Source: Gallionella sp. (GTDB taxonomy: Bacteria > Pseudomonadota > Gammaproteobacteria > Burkholderiales > Gallionellaceae). Taken from it: a DNA stretch of 64,000 bases. A model generated the notes under the pieces. The model saw only the letters and a program-made list of their open reading frames with translations, did not search any database and was not told the origin of the DNA. The DNA lies in the NCBI GenBank assembly GCA_028687335.1, contig JAQUAI010000009.1, positions 1 to 64,000 of the forward strand, written 5' to 3'. This document shows, in pieces, positions 53,086-62,984 of the stretch (within the stretch, counting starts at the first letter, position 1; every line of letters begins with the position of its first letter). Made by a program: the position numbers and the translations under genes.

Positions 53086-54482
53086 GGTGTTATTTTCTCC
53101 TGTGTGGTGGCCAACCCCTGCAACAAGTTGGCATCCAGATTGCCCATGCTCTGGGCGAGAGTGGCACGACTGATATTCCAGTCGAGTGCGGATTGAATGC
53201 GTTGCTGCCGTGCTGAAGCCAGCGCACTTTGTGCGTTCAGCACATCGAGCATATTGCCCACGCCAGCCTTATATCTACCCGATGCCATGCGTTCAGATTG
53301 TTCCGCACTATTTAGTAAATCGGCACTGGTTCGCAGTGCTTGCGTGGAGGTGACCAGATTTTGGTATGCCGTCCAAACATCTAGCGCGACTTGCGAGCGT
53401 ATCCGTTCAGCCTGAGCCTGCTTGGCTTCCACCTGAGCCTCGGCGGCACGCACGCGGTAGGTCGGCGCATAGCCGGAGAAAATCGGCACACTGACACTCA
53501 CCCCCAGCGAAGAACCGTGCGAGCTAATCCCCCCCGTGCTGGTTTGGTTGCTTGAAGCACTCAAAGAAATGCTGGGTTTTCCCGCCGCCCGTACCGCTTC
53601 GGCACTGGCTTCGGCAGCTTTCAACTGTGCCTCGGCAGCTTGAATGTCGGGGCGCAAGCGTTTGGCTTGCTCAATCAGCAGCGCAACATCATGCTCAAAA
53701 TTCTCATCGCCAATCTTGCTTTCGCCCGCTTCAAGCGCAACCGTACGATTGGCATCGAGTCCGACCACATTGGCCAGCGTGCCTTGCGCCTTTTTCATAT
53801 TTCCTTCGGCAGTGATACGCGCCAAAATCGCTTGCGACCAAGCTGTGCGCGCCTGCAACTTATCGGCGGGTGTGGCTGCACCTGCCAGATAACGCGCCTC
53901 GGCTGCGGCAAAGCTATGCTGCGCCGCACGCTCTGATTCAAGCGCCGCATCCAGCGCCGCTGCGGCTGCCCGAGTACGATAAAACGCCTGCACCGCAGCT
54001 AGAAACAAACTCTGTACCGTGCCATCTTGCGTAGCACTAGCAGCAGCTAGTAACTGCCGCGCATTTTCCAAACTGGCAGCACGCGCGCCAAAGTCATAGA
54101 GCAGATAAGAAAGTGTCAGTCCGATAGCGCGCTGATTTGTACCAAGTGAATTGCGACTCCCCGACGCACTCACGCTGGCACTCGGCAGATAACCCGCCTG
54201 ACTCACGCCTAATTGCGCCGCCTGAACTTTTGAGCTGGCCCAAACTTCGCGTGTTTGCGGGTTGTTGCATAAGGCCAGATTAACGACCTCCATCAAGCCC
54301 AGTGTTTTCTCACTGCTGACACCCTCACATGGATCACCAATCGCACCGCCTAAGCGAAGCGATGGTTTCAGCGGCAAGCGAGCATCAGTGGCAAAGGGAT
54401 CCGATGTTTCCGCTGCAAGGCTGTTGCCGCTTAAAAAAACGAGCAAAGCAACTGCTGTGAAATGAAACGAACGAGCGCGCAT
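53082..54482 (-). CDS. TolC-family outer-membrane efflux channel
   Basis: 466 residues. Sec signal (ending SLAA, about residue 24) and two OEP repeats with long Ala/Gln/Arg-rich helices (TREVWASSKVQAAQLGVSQAG; RLRPDIQAAEAQLKAAEA). First gene of the reverse efflux operon. Similar to TolC/CyaE types. Confidence 0.92.
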   Translation of the reverse strand: MRARSFHFTAVALLVFLSGNSLAAETSDPFATDARLPLKPSLRLGGAIGDPCEGVSSEKTLGLMEVVNLALCNNPQTREVWASSKVQAAQLGVSQAGYLPSASVSASGSRNSLGTNQRAIGLTLSYLLYDFGARAASLENARQLLAAASATQDGTVQSLFLAAVQAFYRTRAAAAALDAALESERAAQHSFAAAEARYLAGAATPADKLQARTAWSQAILARITAEGNMKKAQGTLANVVGLDANRTVALEAGESKIGDENFEHDVALLIEQAKRLRPDIQAAEAQLKAAEASAEAVRAAGKPSISLSASSNQTSTGGISSHGSSLGVSVSVPIFSGYAPTYRVRAAEAQVEAKQAQAERIRSQVALDVWTAYQNLVTSTQALRTSADLLNSAEQSERMASGRYKAGVGNMLDVLNAQSALASARQQRIQSALDWNISRATLAQSMGNLDANLLQGLATTQEKITP

Positions 54483-54718
54483 GTGAAGAGATTAAGAGTC
54501 GGCTTTAATGAGCGTGCAGTATAACGACAGCCAGCGAAATCAAAAACGAAGCAGATGTAAGGAAATGTTGGAACACAAAAAGCGTTGTGCAGATTGGGCA
54601 ACTGCCTCGATTCTTTGGCGGAATGAGAGTTGGGGATCGTTTATGCCGTAGAAATGCCCCGATTTATGTGTTTTTGATTGCAGCAAAAAGCGTTCTGGTT
54701 TATCCTGCGCGCCCTTTC

Positions 54719-54809
54719 GGAGAGGTGGATGAGTGGTTTAAGTCGCACGCCTGGAAAGCGTGTGTGGGGTAATACCCCACCGCGGGTTCGAATCCCGCCT
54801 TCTCCGCCA
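54719..54809 (+). tRNA. tRNA-Ser (GGA)
   Basis: 91 nt with a long variable arm. Acceptor stem GGAGAGG/CTTCTCC, anticodon loop in CGCCTGGAAAGCG (anticodon GGA), variable arm TGTGGGGTAATACCCCAC, T arm GGTTCGAAT, discriminator G and encoded CCA. It is the upstream border of the accessory region. Confidence 0.95.
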
Positions 54810-54820
54810 GTACATCAATA

Positions 54821-54846
54821 AAAATGCGCCTTACGGCGTATTTTTA
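54821..54846 (+). terminator. Terminator after tRNA-Ser
   Basis: AAAATGCGCC/GGCGTATTTT around TTA, followed by T-rich sequence, 11 nt after the tRNA. Confidence 0.85.
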
Positions 54847-55198
54847 TTTGGTAGCCATCATGCTAGCCATCAAAATGAACAAAGCTTTAGGCTTGTTCAT
54901 TTCTGACTATTTATACCTGAGCATGGAACAATGGGCAGACAAGCTAGATGCCATAGCAAACACTGCTATATGTTCGGAACACCAATATCGCGAAGCGGTT
55001 TAGTCCATGGCCGAGAGCCTGCTTGTCTCTTGCTCGGCCAAAGCGGAAATTTAGGAAAGAGGTACTCTACATCTGCTAAGAGCCCATGAGCTGCCATACA
55101 TGAAGTGGGTACCGACGCTGACAGCGATCTACACACTTTTCAAGTTGATCAGGGCTATTGGCCAGCTTTTATTCACGAAAACACATTTTCTATGACGT
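54847..55198. other. Gene-poor flank between tRNA-Ser and the giant nuclease gene
   Basis: About 350 bp. It starts with two direct copies of TAGCCATCA (54852-54860 and 54864-54872), an arrangement often seen next to tRNA-targeted elements. A 42-codon frame (54875-55003; MNKALGLFISDYLYL...) and a hairpin of GGCCGAG with CTCGGCC (near 55009-55042) are visible. No integrase is recognisable. Confidence 0.4.
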
Positions 55199-58100
55199 CT
55201 AAGAAAGTGTAAGTGGTCCGATCTTATCGGACGGAATAGGTAGGGATTCTAAATACATCATGGGCACATGCGTGTTAGTCACAAGCCTAGCGTCTATGGC
55301 GTCATGGCTTGGGATAAATCCAATAATTCGCTCTAGACTTGATGGATTCTGACTTACCCATTTGGAGCGCCTGACGTGCTTGTCGAGTTCATCCTTTGCC
55401 TCGCCTCTGAACCTGCGGCAAATCTCAGCAATTTCAGCCACTGTGCGAGCCAACTGCAAACGCTTGCATTCGATTAACAGAACCTCACCACTGGGCTTCC
55501 ATGCCAAAACATCAATATCCCCATCCGCAGCTTTCCGTGGCGCGCCAAGTTCGCTCATTCTCAGCTCATTGCGAGCTTGCCAACCTTGACGGCGTAGCTC
55601 CTCCGCAATAGATTTAGCAAAAGCATGGCCTCGCTCATCATTAACTGCGCCTATGTATTTCTTCATAGCCGTTGTTACGAAGAATTTGTCTGCTGGCAGC
55701 TGTCCGCTTTCAGCTCGCTCCAGCAGATAAGCAAAACCCAACTGCAGCGCTCCCGCACCGAAAAAAACAGCATCGGAATCCTGCTCACCAAAAATTAAAA
55801 GTGGCCGAACAGTTGCGGAAAGCCTGCGACGAAATCGCCACGGCTCAATGTCTTTGTTATTAAACCCTTCTGGCGGCTGCTGCCAAGATGAGCGGTGGAA
55901 GAGCCCAAATGTCCTAAAATATGATTCACATGCATCAATTGAGATGCCGCGCCTTAGTATAAGTCGCTCCCGCAATTCGCCAAGTGTTGTCTGCACTACT
56001 ACATTGTTCTGTTCAACAGCCAAATCCATTAACTCCGCAAAGCCATCAACTGCCTCGTCAGGAGTTAGACCAAACTCTGTCTTGAATGCATTGTTGAACT
56101 CAGCCGAGTAAATATCGTCCGCCCGCTTTCTTTCTGTTCTTCGTTCTCGCTGGTAGAGTCTGCTGTAGTCGCCTGCCGCCCCTTCAAATTCCTCACGTAA
56201 GTAGTTGGTCAAAAATGGGGTAATCACCGTCTCGTGAAAGCTACGGTCGATTGTGTATTCACCATTAGCATGCAGCCGAATCACCGGTTCAACCAACTCA
56301 CCCTTTATTGCGTCTGAATCAGTTGCAGTCTCAACGAGCAACGCTGCCTTTGCGAGCAAGTCATCGAGTTCCCACTGAGATAGTGCTCTCCCGCCAGCAG
56401 CAGAACACTCGCAAATAGCCATTTCCATAATAGTTCTGGCCGGCAGCGATATTTGATTGCGGTCGCTCTCTCTTTTCCTAGCAACAGCAAAGACGTCTTC
56501 GTCTGGCTTGTATAGCGAAATGATAGCTTGAGCAGTTCTTCGCCAGTGATCTCGATCCTGAATGACCGCCTCGTGAAGTGCGAGTGTTTGCCGGATCACA
56601 GAAGCCCTATTGAACTGCTGCAGTTGGGTACGCAACTGCCCCCATACTTTGGCCACTACTTTGTGCAGGAAGTCGTTGCACTCATCCTTGGTTTTCAGTT
56701 CCGCCTCTGGCTTAATCTCCGTACATCCTTCTGAGAGCCTTAACTTGGAGAAAACAAAATCTTCATGAGAAAGAAATACTGGGGTTTGATTTTGCTGCGC
56801 CAGCAGGTATTCAATAGGATAGTACGTATGGAATAGGTGTAATACGCGCATGCCGACGTCGCCGATGATCTTTTCCAATAAAATTTCAATCAAGGCTTCA
56901 TTATCATCTGAGCCCGATGGACTGGCCTGATGAAGCCTCACAAGCCCCTTGGCAAGCGCACAGAGCACAAGTTTCTCTCCTGTATTTTCGTGTTGCTGAA
57001 AGTTCACAAGAAAATCGGAGGGGAACCTAATTTCGACCATTCGCTGATCGAGATTAACAAGCACAACAGGTTCAGCGATGGGGATATTAGTCTTGGTTAC
57101 CACATACTCATCCGGCACAATTAGATCGCGAAAGTTGAGTCGAATTTCAATCGCTCCCGATGCGAGGTGATGCAGAAGAGCTTCGATCTCAGTTACCAGC
57201 CGGTCAAATAGACCAAGGAAGCCAGACCACATCTGATAGAGGAGATGCCGAACCGAATCGTCCCCATCACGTGGCTCAACAACAAGCCAAGTTGGCCCTC
57301 GCAACGTCTCCACAGCACCGGCTAAAACACCTGTACGCAAATGACCAAGACTTACATAAATAGGGCGGCCTTGCATCGATTTAAAGTAGGCATCCCGACC
57401 AAATCGCATGGACTGTACAAACTGCCCATCTGCCGTTTGCATGAGGTGCTGATCGACTAGATTGCGTAGCTCTTTACGCACCTGTAAGACAAAGTCGTGA
57501 CCGACTCCAACCATCGACCCAGAATCAACCTTAAGTTCTCTCGGAATGAGCTGATAATTAAAGCTACGCCAGTAGCAGTAAAAATTAAAATCACCATTGA
57601 TGTTCATGAAATAGACACCCTGGTTTTCGGCCCACACTTTCTGTTTGATGCATTTCAGGTAACGATTGATTGGCTGATCAATTTCTCCCGCCAACATAAG
57701 GAGATCGGACACGCGAATGGCCGACCATCGCCATCCGTCGTCTGGCCAATCATTGAAGCCAAGCATAAAGCCTCGCCCCAGCCCACCCATGACAAGCAAG
57801 GTCATTCCCTCAGCGAAACCAGGTAGTGCCTTGCAATACGCAGTCACTTGACTTAAGTACCTCTCCAAACCTGCTCTCACCGGCTCCGGGTACTCCAAAG
57901 CACTTGAGAGCCCTTGTTCATCTAACCAATCTAACCGGTCGTGGAGTAAAACTACGTGGAGATATTTATTGGTGTCGTACTTAAGCAGCCACGCATGGAG
58001 TGACGGCATCGGCCCCCCATCGGCTAACGGAGGTGTAAGCGATTCGGCATCGTTCTTCAGTTCCCGTAGGCCATCCTTTTCAATTTGACGGGCTTGGTGT

Positions 58101-58909
58101 GCGGCCAATACATCACCAAAAGCTTGCAAGTACCCCATCTTCCGCAATTCAGACAACATAAATCGTCTGATAGCAGGACTTACTGCGTGCGGTAACGCCA
58201 AGACCAACGCATCACTAAAATCAACTAGAGGTCGTAGCTCCAAGGTAGTGTGTCCTGTCGATTCAACCTTGAGCGTTACCTTATCTTCTTCGCGAAATAT
58301 GAATGGGGTGAGCAACTCACGGCCAACCCCCAACTTTTCCAAATCGTCTTTCGTAAATGTCACTGCACGCGCTCGGTCTTCGATATGCATCACCGGAGCA
58401 ACTGGAACGATCCCTTTAGAGTTTGAGGATTCAATGTGCCACCTGTGCAACCCTAGGCGTTCAGCTACAGTGTCACTTAGCTGAAGTAATGCGTATGCGG
58501 ACTTTAGTAAATCATGGCACGCTTGCGGCGCATTGCGGTTCAGCAGAGTGTCGAGGACAACCTGAAGGAAATAGTCATTTGATTCCCAAATTCCTTCAAA
58601 GACTCTGCGATTTCCTTCTGGAACATGAACGTTGGTGACAAATACATCCTCAACAGGGTCTTCCCACAACGCCATCTGGGTTTGACCGAGATATTGGTTT
58701 AACCAGCGCCCTAGTTCCGCATACCCCGGCTTGATGTTGCCTGCGCAGTACGCAACAGCAAGGTGAACCAATACCTCTAGTCTGATGGTGTTCGCCTGGA
58801 GATTCGGCGCAGTAAGTAGTCCGGCTGAGCGAGCAATGGTCGCACGTGGTGCGTACTTCGACAGTACACGAGCAAGTTTTTCTGTTTCTTCCGATGCAAT
58901 GGGGATCAT
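55199..58909 (-). CDS. Giant protein with C-terminal PD-(D/E)XK nuclease motif, unknown
   Basis: 1,236 residues; no known family recognised. The last about 160 residues look like a restriction-endonuclease fold: helix FAKSIAEELRRQGW, then GDIDVLAW (D1131/D1133) and LLIECKRL (E1147, K1149), a classic D-x(n)-ExK catalytic core of the Mrr/VRR type. About residues 1-1050 are a helical and beta mixture with no Walker or helicase motif visible and no transmembrane segment. Four segments are Trp-rich (for example DWPDDGWRWSAIRVS). The gene stands alone, with A+T richer text than its neighbours and rare tandem-overlap context, between tRNA-Ser and gloB. I infer a horizontally acquired, possibly defence-related nuclease. 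The start ATG 58909 has only a weak upstream purine stretch. Confidence 0.75.
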   Translation of the reverse strand: MIPIASEETEKLARVLSKYAPRATIARSAGLLTAPNLQANTIRLEVLVHLAVAYCAGNIKPGYAELGRWLNQYLGQTQMALWEDPVEDVFVTNVHVPEGNRRVFEGIWESNDYFLQVVLDTLLNRNAPQACHDLLKSAYALLQLSDTVAERLGLHRWHIESSNSKGIVPVAPVMHIEDRARAVTFTKDDLEKLGVGRELLTPFIFREEDKVTLKVESTGHTTLELRPLVDFSDALVLALPHAVSPAIRRFMLSELRKMGYLQAFGDVLAAHQARQIEKDGLRELKNDAESLTPPLADGGPMPSLHAWLLKYDTNKYLHVVLLHDRLDWLDEQGLSSALEYPEPVRAGLERYLSQVTAYCKALPGFAEGMTLLVMGGLGRGFMLGFNDWPDDGWRWSAIRVSDLLMLAGEIDQPINRYLKCIKQKVWAENQGVYFMNINGDFNFYCYWRSFNYQLIPRELKVDSGSMVGVGHDFVLQVRKELRNLVDQHLMQTADGQFVQSMRFGRDAYFKSMQGRPIYVSLGHLRTGVLAGAVETLRGPTWLVVEPRDGDDSVRHLLYQMWSGFLGLFDRLVTEIEALLHHLASGAIEIRLNFRDLIVPDEYVVTKTNIPIAEPVVLVNLDQRMVEIRFPSDFLVNFQQHENTGEKLVLCALAKGLVRLHQASPSGSDDNEALIEILLEKIIGDVGMRVLHLFHTYYPIEYLLAQQNQTPVFLSHEDFVFSKLRLSEGCTEIKPEAELKTKDECNDFLHKVVAKVWGQLRTQLQQFNRASVIRQTLALHEAVIQDRDHWRRTAQAIISLYKPDEDVFAVARKRESDRNQISLPARTIMEMAICECSAAGGRALSQWELDDLLAKAALLVETATDSDAIKGELVEPVIRLHANGEYTIDRSFHETVITPFLTNYLREEFEGAAGDYSRLYQRERRTERKRADDIYSAEFNNAFKTEFGLTPDEAVDGFAELMDLAVEQNNVVVQTTLGELRERLILRRGISIDACESYFRTFGLFHRSSWQQPPEGFNNKDIEPWRFRRRLSATVRPLLIFGEQDSDAVFFGAGALQLGFAYLLERAESGQLPADKFFVTTAMKKYIGAVNDERGHAFAKSIAEELRRQGWQARNELRMSELGAPRKAADGDIDVLAWKPSGEVLLIECKRLQLARTVAEIAEICRRFRGEAKDELDKHVRRSKWVSQNPSSLERIIGFIPSHDAIDARLVTNTHVPMMYLESLPIPSDKIGPLTLS

Positions 58910-59263
58910 TAATCAATTCCAACATCAAGTTGTAAGTTAGAAACTGTATAGTCATGAATCGATGTAGGGAAGAAGGATAATCTATTAATTGCCCGCAGGG
59001 GGATGACTCACGTGCATTGTTATCCTTTTCTGAATGGCAGTTTCGATGAAAAGATATTCTTCCGCTTTGGGGCGGGAGCGAACTTGGTTTCCAATTCATG
59101 CCGACGACCGCTATGGCCGAAGAGCCGCCCTTCCACGCTGACCTTTTTACCGCTCCACTCTATCAAGCCATTTGAGTTGAATCTTAAAAATGTATCAACA
59201 ACTCCCTATCAAACCAGCCGTCTTTGCTTAATTGGATATTTGAGTGATCTAGCCCGAGCATTT
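58910..59263. other. Non-coding or decayed stretch between the nuclease gene and gloB
   Basis: About 350 bp. On the reverse strand from about 59199 to 59020 an open frame without an ATG reads coding-like text (NGLIEWSGKKVSVEGRLFGH...) ending at TAA. It may be a gene remnant. A forward frame of 116 codons (59003-59353) overlaps gloB and looks spurious. It also holds the presumed promoter of the nuclease gene. Confidence 0.35.
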
Positions 59264-60025
59264 TCAAAACCGCCCACGCCATCGCCGCAACGCATCGAAT
59301 ACCGCAACTTCGGAAAAGTCGGTTTGTCCACGTTGCCGCAAGGTATGGTGTAGTGCGGTTTGCTGGCAACGCAGAAAAGGGTTGGTGGCTTTTTCTGTTG
59401 CGATACTGAATGGAACGGTGGCTTGTCCGGCTCGCAACAAGTGCGCGGTTTCGGTTATCCGTTGGCGGATGGCGAGATTGTCAGGTTCGCAGGCGAGCGC
59501 GAAGGGGAGGTTGTAGTCGGTATATTCGTGTGCGCAATAAACCAGCGTCGAGTCGGGCAGGGCGGCGAGACGTTGCAGCGAGGCGTGTAGTTGCGCGATG
59601 GTGCCCTCTGAATTTTTACCGCAGCCGCCGCCAAACAAGATGTCGCCGCAAAATACGGCGCTATCCGTCAGAAAAGCGATATGGTCTTCCAAGTGGCCGG
59701 GTAGCTCCCATATTTTGAAGCTGATGTCGGGTTGTTCGAGTTTGAGTGTGTCGCCCTCGCGCAGGGGGTGGGTGATGTGAGGATTTTTCGGATGTTCGCG
59801 CCCGTACACTGGGACGTTATATACTCCGCGCAATTCGGCGATGCCGCCGATATGGTCGTGATGGCGATGGGTGCATAGGATGCCGTCAAGCTGCATGTGC
59901 TGTTGTTGCAAAAAATCAAAAACGGGTGCGGCTTCGCCCGGGTCGACTACGACAGCGTGCTGTCCAGAATGAATCGCCCAGATGTAATTGTCTTGCAGGG
60001 CGGGGATGGCACTAATGGTGTACAT
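59264..60025 (-). CDS. gloB: Hydroxyacylglutathione hydrolase (glyoxalase II)
   Basis: 253 residues. Metallo-beta-lactamase motif THRHHDHIGG (53-62), GHLEDHIAF, FCGDILFGGGCG and YCAHEYTDYNL. It hydrolyses S-lactoylglutathione. It diverges from the methyltransferase gene with little spacing. Confidence 0.95.
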   Translation of the reverse strand: MYTISAIPALQDNYIWAIHSGQHAVVVDPGEAAPVFDFLQQQHMQLDGILCTHRHHDHIGGIAELRGVYNVPVYGREHPKNPHITHPLREGDTLKLEQPDISFKIWELPGHLEDHIAFLTDSAVFCGDILFGGGCGKNSEGTIAQLHASLQRLAALPDSTLVYCAHEYTDYNLPFALACEPDNLAIRQRITETAHLLRAGQATVPFSIATEKATNPFLRCQQTALHHTLRQRGQTDFSEVAVFDALRRWRGRF

Positions 60026-60044
60026 ATCGAAATATGTGAGTTGG

Positions 60045-60797
60045 ATGCCGAATTCTAAATTAATCGCGCACAGTCTGGATGAATGGTTTACCTCGGAACA
60101 AGGGGGGTATGTGCTTGAGCGCGAGCAGGCTTATTTTGATCAGGTGGTGGCCGATCTTTTCGGGTTTAATGCTGTGCAACTGGGATTGCCGAGCCAAGAT
60201 TTTTTGCGCCAGAGCCGGATGGCTTTGCGCGTCAAAGCCGGTAATCAGACGGGCAATGATGTGCGTTTGTGCTGTGATGAGTTGCCGTTTGAAAGCGACA
60301 GTCTGGATATGTTGCTTGTCCCGCATGTATTGGAGTTTACCGATAATCCGCACCAAACTTTGCGCGAGGCGCAGCGGGTGCTGATGCCGGAAGGCAATCT
60401 CATCATTAGCGGCTTCAATCCGCTGAGTTTGTGGGGTTTACATCATGCTTTGGGGCGGCGCGAAGGCTATCCGTGGGGCGGCAAATTTATCGGTTTGGCA
60501 CGTTTGAAGGACTGGCTGGCATTACTCGGATTTGAAGTCATCGGAGGCCGCTTTGCAGCGTATGCACCACCCGTGCATCAGGCTAAATGGTTGGAGCGCT
60601 TCGAATTTATGGAAAAAGCGGGGGATCGTTGGTGGGCGGTCAGCGGCGGCGTGTATTTTCTTCACGCGGTAAAACGTGTTCACGGCGTGCGTTTGATTAA
60701 ACCGCAATGGAACAGCGGCTTGGTGAAAAACCTGCTACCTGTGGCGCCTAAATTGAATAACCGTCTCACCCAACGTAACGAATCAGAATCGCAATGA
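60045..60797 (+). CDS. SAM-dependent methyltransferase (class I)
   Basis: 250 residues from ATG 60045. Methyltransferase-11-like core: [45 protein letters not shown]. The usual glycine-rich motif I is weak or absent, so SAM binding is uncertain. The gene is conserved between gloB and rnhA in betaproteobacteria. An earlier in-frame start at 59988 lies inside divergent gloB. Confidence 0.8.
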   Translation: MPNSKLIAHSLDEWFTSEQGGYVLEREQAYFDQVVADLFGFNAVQLGLPSQDFLRQSRMALRVKAGNQTGNDVRLCCDELPFESDSLDMLLVPHVLEFTDNPHQTLREAQRVLMPEGNLIISGFNPLSLWGLHHALGRREGYPWGGKFIGLARLKDWLALLGFEVIGGRFAAYAPPVHQAKWLERFEFMEKAGDRWWAVSGGVYFLHAVKRVHGVRLIKPQWNSGLVKNLLPVAPKLNNRLTQRNESESQ

Positions 60798-61246
60798 GTA
60801 CAGAAATTGTTGAAATATTTACCGACGGCGCATGCAAAGGCAATCCCGGCGTGGGAGGGTGGGGCGCGCTGTTGCGCACCAAAGGAAAAGAACGTGAAAT
60901 GTTCGGCGGCGAAGCGCACACCACCAACAATCGCATGGAGCTAATGGCCGCGATTTCCGCGCTGGAAGCTTTGAAACGCCATTGCAAGGTACGTTTGCAT
61001 ACCGACTCGAAATACGTCATGCAGGGCATCAGCGAATGGATACAGGGCTGGAAGCTGCGTGGTTGGAAAACCTCGGATAAAAAGCCGGTCAAGAACGAGG
61101 ATTTGTGGCGCAGGCTGGATGCAATTGTCGCGCAGCATGACATTGAGTGGGTGTGGGTCAAAGGCCATGCCGGACACGAAGGTAACGAACAAGCTGATGC
61201 GTTGGCGAATCGTGGCGTATTGTTAGTGCAAGAAAAAGGAGAGTAG
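60794..61246 (+). CDS. rnhA: Ribonuclease HI
   Basis: 150 residues. Catalytic acids lie in [27 protein letters not shown] and [12 protein letters not shown], with [18 protein letters not shown]. It removes RNA from RNA-DNA hybrids. Overlaps the methyltransferase by 4 nt (ATGA). Confidence 0.96.
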   Translation: MSTEIVEIFTDGACKGNPGVGGWGALLRTKGKEREMFGGEAHTTNNRMELMAAISALEALKRHCKVRLHTDSKYVMQGISEWIQGWKLRGWKTSDKKPVKNEDLWRRLDAIVAQHDIEWVWVKGHAGHEGNEQADALANRGVLLVQEKGE

Positions 61247-61248
61247 CC

Positions 61249-61947
61249 ATGCGCAAGATCGTATTGGATACGGAAACAACGGGACTGAGTCCCTCCGATG
61301 GGCATCGCATCATTGAGTTGGCCGCTATTGAATTGGACGGTCGCCGCGTTTCAACGCAACGCTTTCACCGTTATCTCAACCCCGAACGGGAAATTGATGC
61401 GGGAGCGGTAGCGATTCACGGTTTGACCAACGAGCGCTTGCAGAACGAGCCGTGTTTTGCCGACATTGTTGATGGTTTTTTGGAGTTTATCGAAGGGGCT
61501 GAGCTGATGGCGCATAACGCGCCGTTCGACATGGGCTTTATCAACCATGAGCTGAATTTGCTCGGCAGGCCACCGCTGACCAATAAGGTAGTTGATACGC
61601 TGAAGATGGCGCGCGAGATGCATCCGGGTAAGAAAAACAACCTTGATGCGTTGTGCAGCCGTTATGAAGTTGATAACCAGCACCGCAGTTTGCACGGCGC
61701 GCTGCTCGATACCGAGTTGTTGGCCGAAGTGTATTTCGCCATGACGCGCGGGCAGGAAAGTTTGCTGGGTGAAGATCACACGCCGATGCCGCGTCACGCC
61801 AAAATGAATCAAGCTCAGGGCGAGCGTCCTCCGGTGAGATTGCTGAGTGCCAGCGAAGAAGAGCTGGCTTTGCACGAGCAACAAATGGCCGACATCGACA
61901 AAGCCAGCAAAGGCAATTGTCTTTGGAAAAAACTGGTGGCTGCATGA
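61249..61947 (+). CDS. dnaQ: DNA polymerase III epsilon subunit (proofreading exonuclease)
   Basis: 232 residues. Exo I VLDTETTGLSPSDGHRIIEL, Exo II AHNAPFDMGFINHEL, Exo III SLHGALLDTELLAEVY; clamp-binding tail. It provides 3'-5' proofreading. It lies 2 nt after rnhA and overlaps the hydrolase by 4 nt. Confidence 0.95.
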   Translation: MRKIVLDTETTGLSPSDGHRIIELAAIELDGRRVSTQRFHRYLNPEREIDAGAVAIHGLTNERLQNEPCFADIVDGFLEFIEGAELMAHNAPFDMGFINHELNLLGRPPLTNKVVDTLKMAREMHPGKKNNLDALCSRYEVDNQHRSLHGALLDTELLAEVYFAMTRGQESLLGEDHTPMPRHAKMNQAQGERPPVRLLSASEEELALHEQQMADIDKASKGNCLWKKLVAA

Positions 61948-62819
61948 AGTCGGTATGGTCACGCCGTGTCGCTGTTTCCATCGCCGTATTCCTGCTGGTG
62001 TATGGTTTGGTATGCGGCTATTTTTGGGCGACGCAACGCCAGCATATTTTTCTGCCTGAGCCGCAACTCCAGACCACGCCCGCGCGGGTTGGCATGGCCT
62101 TTGAGGGTGTTCGCATTCCGGTAGGTAATGGCGCGGATGGCGGGGAGTTGCATGGTTGGTGGATACCGGCAGCCGACAACATCAAAGGTAAAACGCCGAC
62201 CTTGCTGTATTTGCACGGTAATTTCCGCAACATCGGTCATAACGTCGAGCATGCCGCACGCTTGCACAGTCTCGGTTACAACCTGTTGTTAATTGACTAT
62301 CGTGGCTTCGGTTTGAGCACCGGTGGTGCGCCGAGCGAGGCTAAAGTGTATGAGGATGCGGAAGCGGCTTGGCAATATCTCAACGACCGCGACGATGTTG
62401 CTCCACAAACCAGCTTTATCTACGGTCACTCGCTGGGTGGCGCGGTGGCGGTTGATCTAGCTTCCCGCCACGGTGATGCGGCTGGGCTGATTTTGGAGGC
62501 AACCTTTACATCAATGATGGATATGGGCGCGATTGAGTATGGTTTCTTGCCCATCGATTTACTGCTGGGAGAACGTTTTGATTCGCAGCAAAAAATCGCC
62601 GAGCTGCATGTTCCGCTGCTGCTCATTCACGGTACTTGGGATGCAAAAATCCCAGTCGAGATGGGCAAGCGTCTATTTGAACTTGCGCCGCAACCCAAAT
62701 TTTTGCAACTGATCGAAGGCGGCGAGCACAGCAACAGCAGTGCCATCGCTTGGATCGAGTATCGCACCGCGTTCGACGGCTTCGTTCGGCAACAACATTT
62801 GCCTCGCCCAGCGCACTGA
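61944..62819 (+). CDS. Membrane-anchored alpha/beta hydrolase (BAAT/DAP2-like)
   Basis: 291 residues. N-terminal anchor (about 7-28), then a hydrolase core: oxyanion loop LYLHGNFRNIGHN, nucleophile elbow GHSLGG, a late Asp (GTWDAKIP) and His (GGEHSN). ATG 61944 overlaps the dnaQ stop (ATGA). Probably faces the periplasm. Substrate unknown. Confidence 0.88.
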   Translation: MKSVWSRRVAVSIAVFLLVYGLVCGYFWATQRQHIFLPEPQLQTTPARVGMAFEGVRIPVGNGADGGELHGWWIPAADNIKGKTPTLLYLHGNFRNIGHNVEHAARLHSLGYNLLLIDYRGFGLSTGGAPSEAKVYEDAEAAWQYLNDRDDVAPQTSFIYGHSLGGAVAVDLASRHGDAAGLILEATFTSMMDMGAIEYGFLPIDLLLGERFDSQQKIAELHVPLLLIHGTWDAKIPVEMGKRLFELAPQPKFLQLIEGGEHSNSSAIAWIEYRTAFDGFVRQQHLPRPAH

Positions 62820-62850
62820 CGCAAGGCGGGTTTCAAAAATCAACCTAAAT

Positions 62851-62957
62851 AATCCATTAGGCTCAAAACCCCCTCCAACTCCCCCTTGTCAGGGGGAGAG
62901 CAGGCTCGGCTCCTCCCCTGACAAGGGGAGGTTGGGAGGGGTTAGGTTCTAATGGAC
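62851..62957. repeat. GC-rich paired-palindrome element, copy B
   Basis: Ends AATCCATTAG and CTAATGGACT are inverted. Hairpins CTCCCCCTTGTCAGGGGGAG and CTCCCCTGACAAGGGGAG lie in the opposite order to copy A, so the core is inverted, with outer CCCCCTCC and GGGAGGGG. It fills the gap before the flavoprotein gene. Confidence 0.8.
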
Positions 62958-62984
62958 TATCTGGGATTAACGGAGCAATAAAGT

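Noticed and set aside
49980-54482. Efflux operon as a novel system
   Set aside because: TolC, MacA, ATPase and permease make an ordinary tripartite MacAB-type exporter; split ATPase and permease genes are common.
59003-59353. 116-codon forward frame before gloB
   Set aside because: No ribosome binding site, it overlaps gloB antisense, and the composition is not protein-like.
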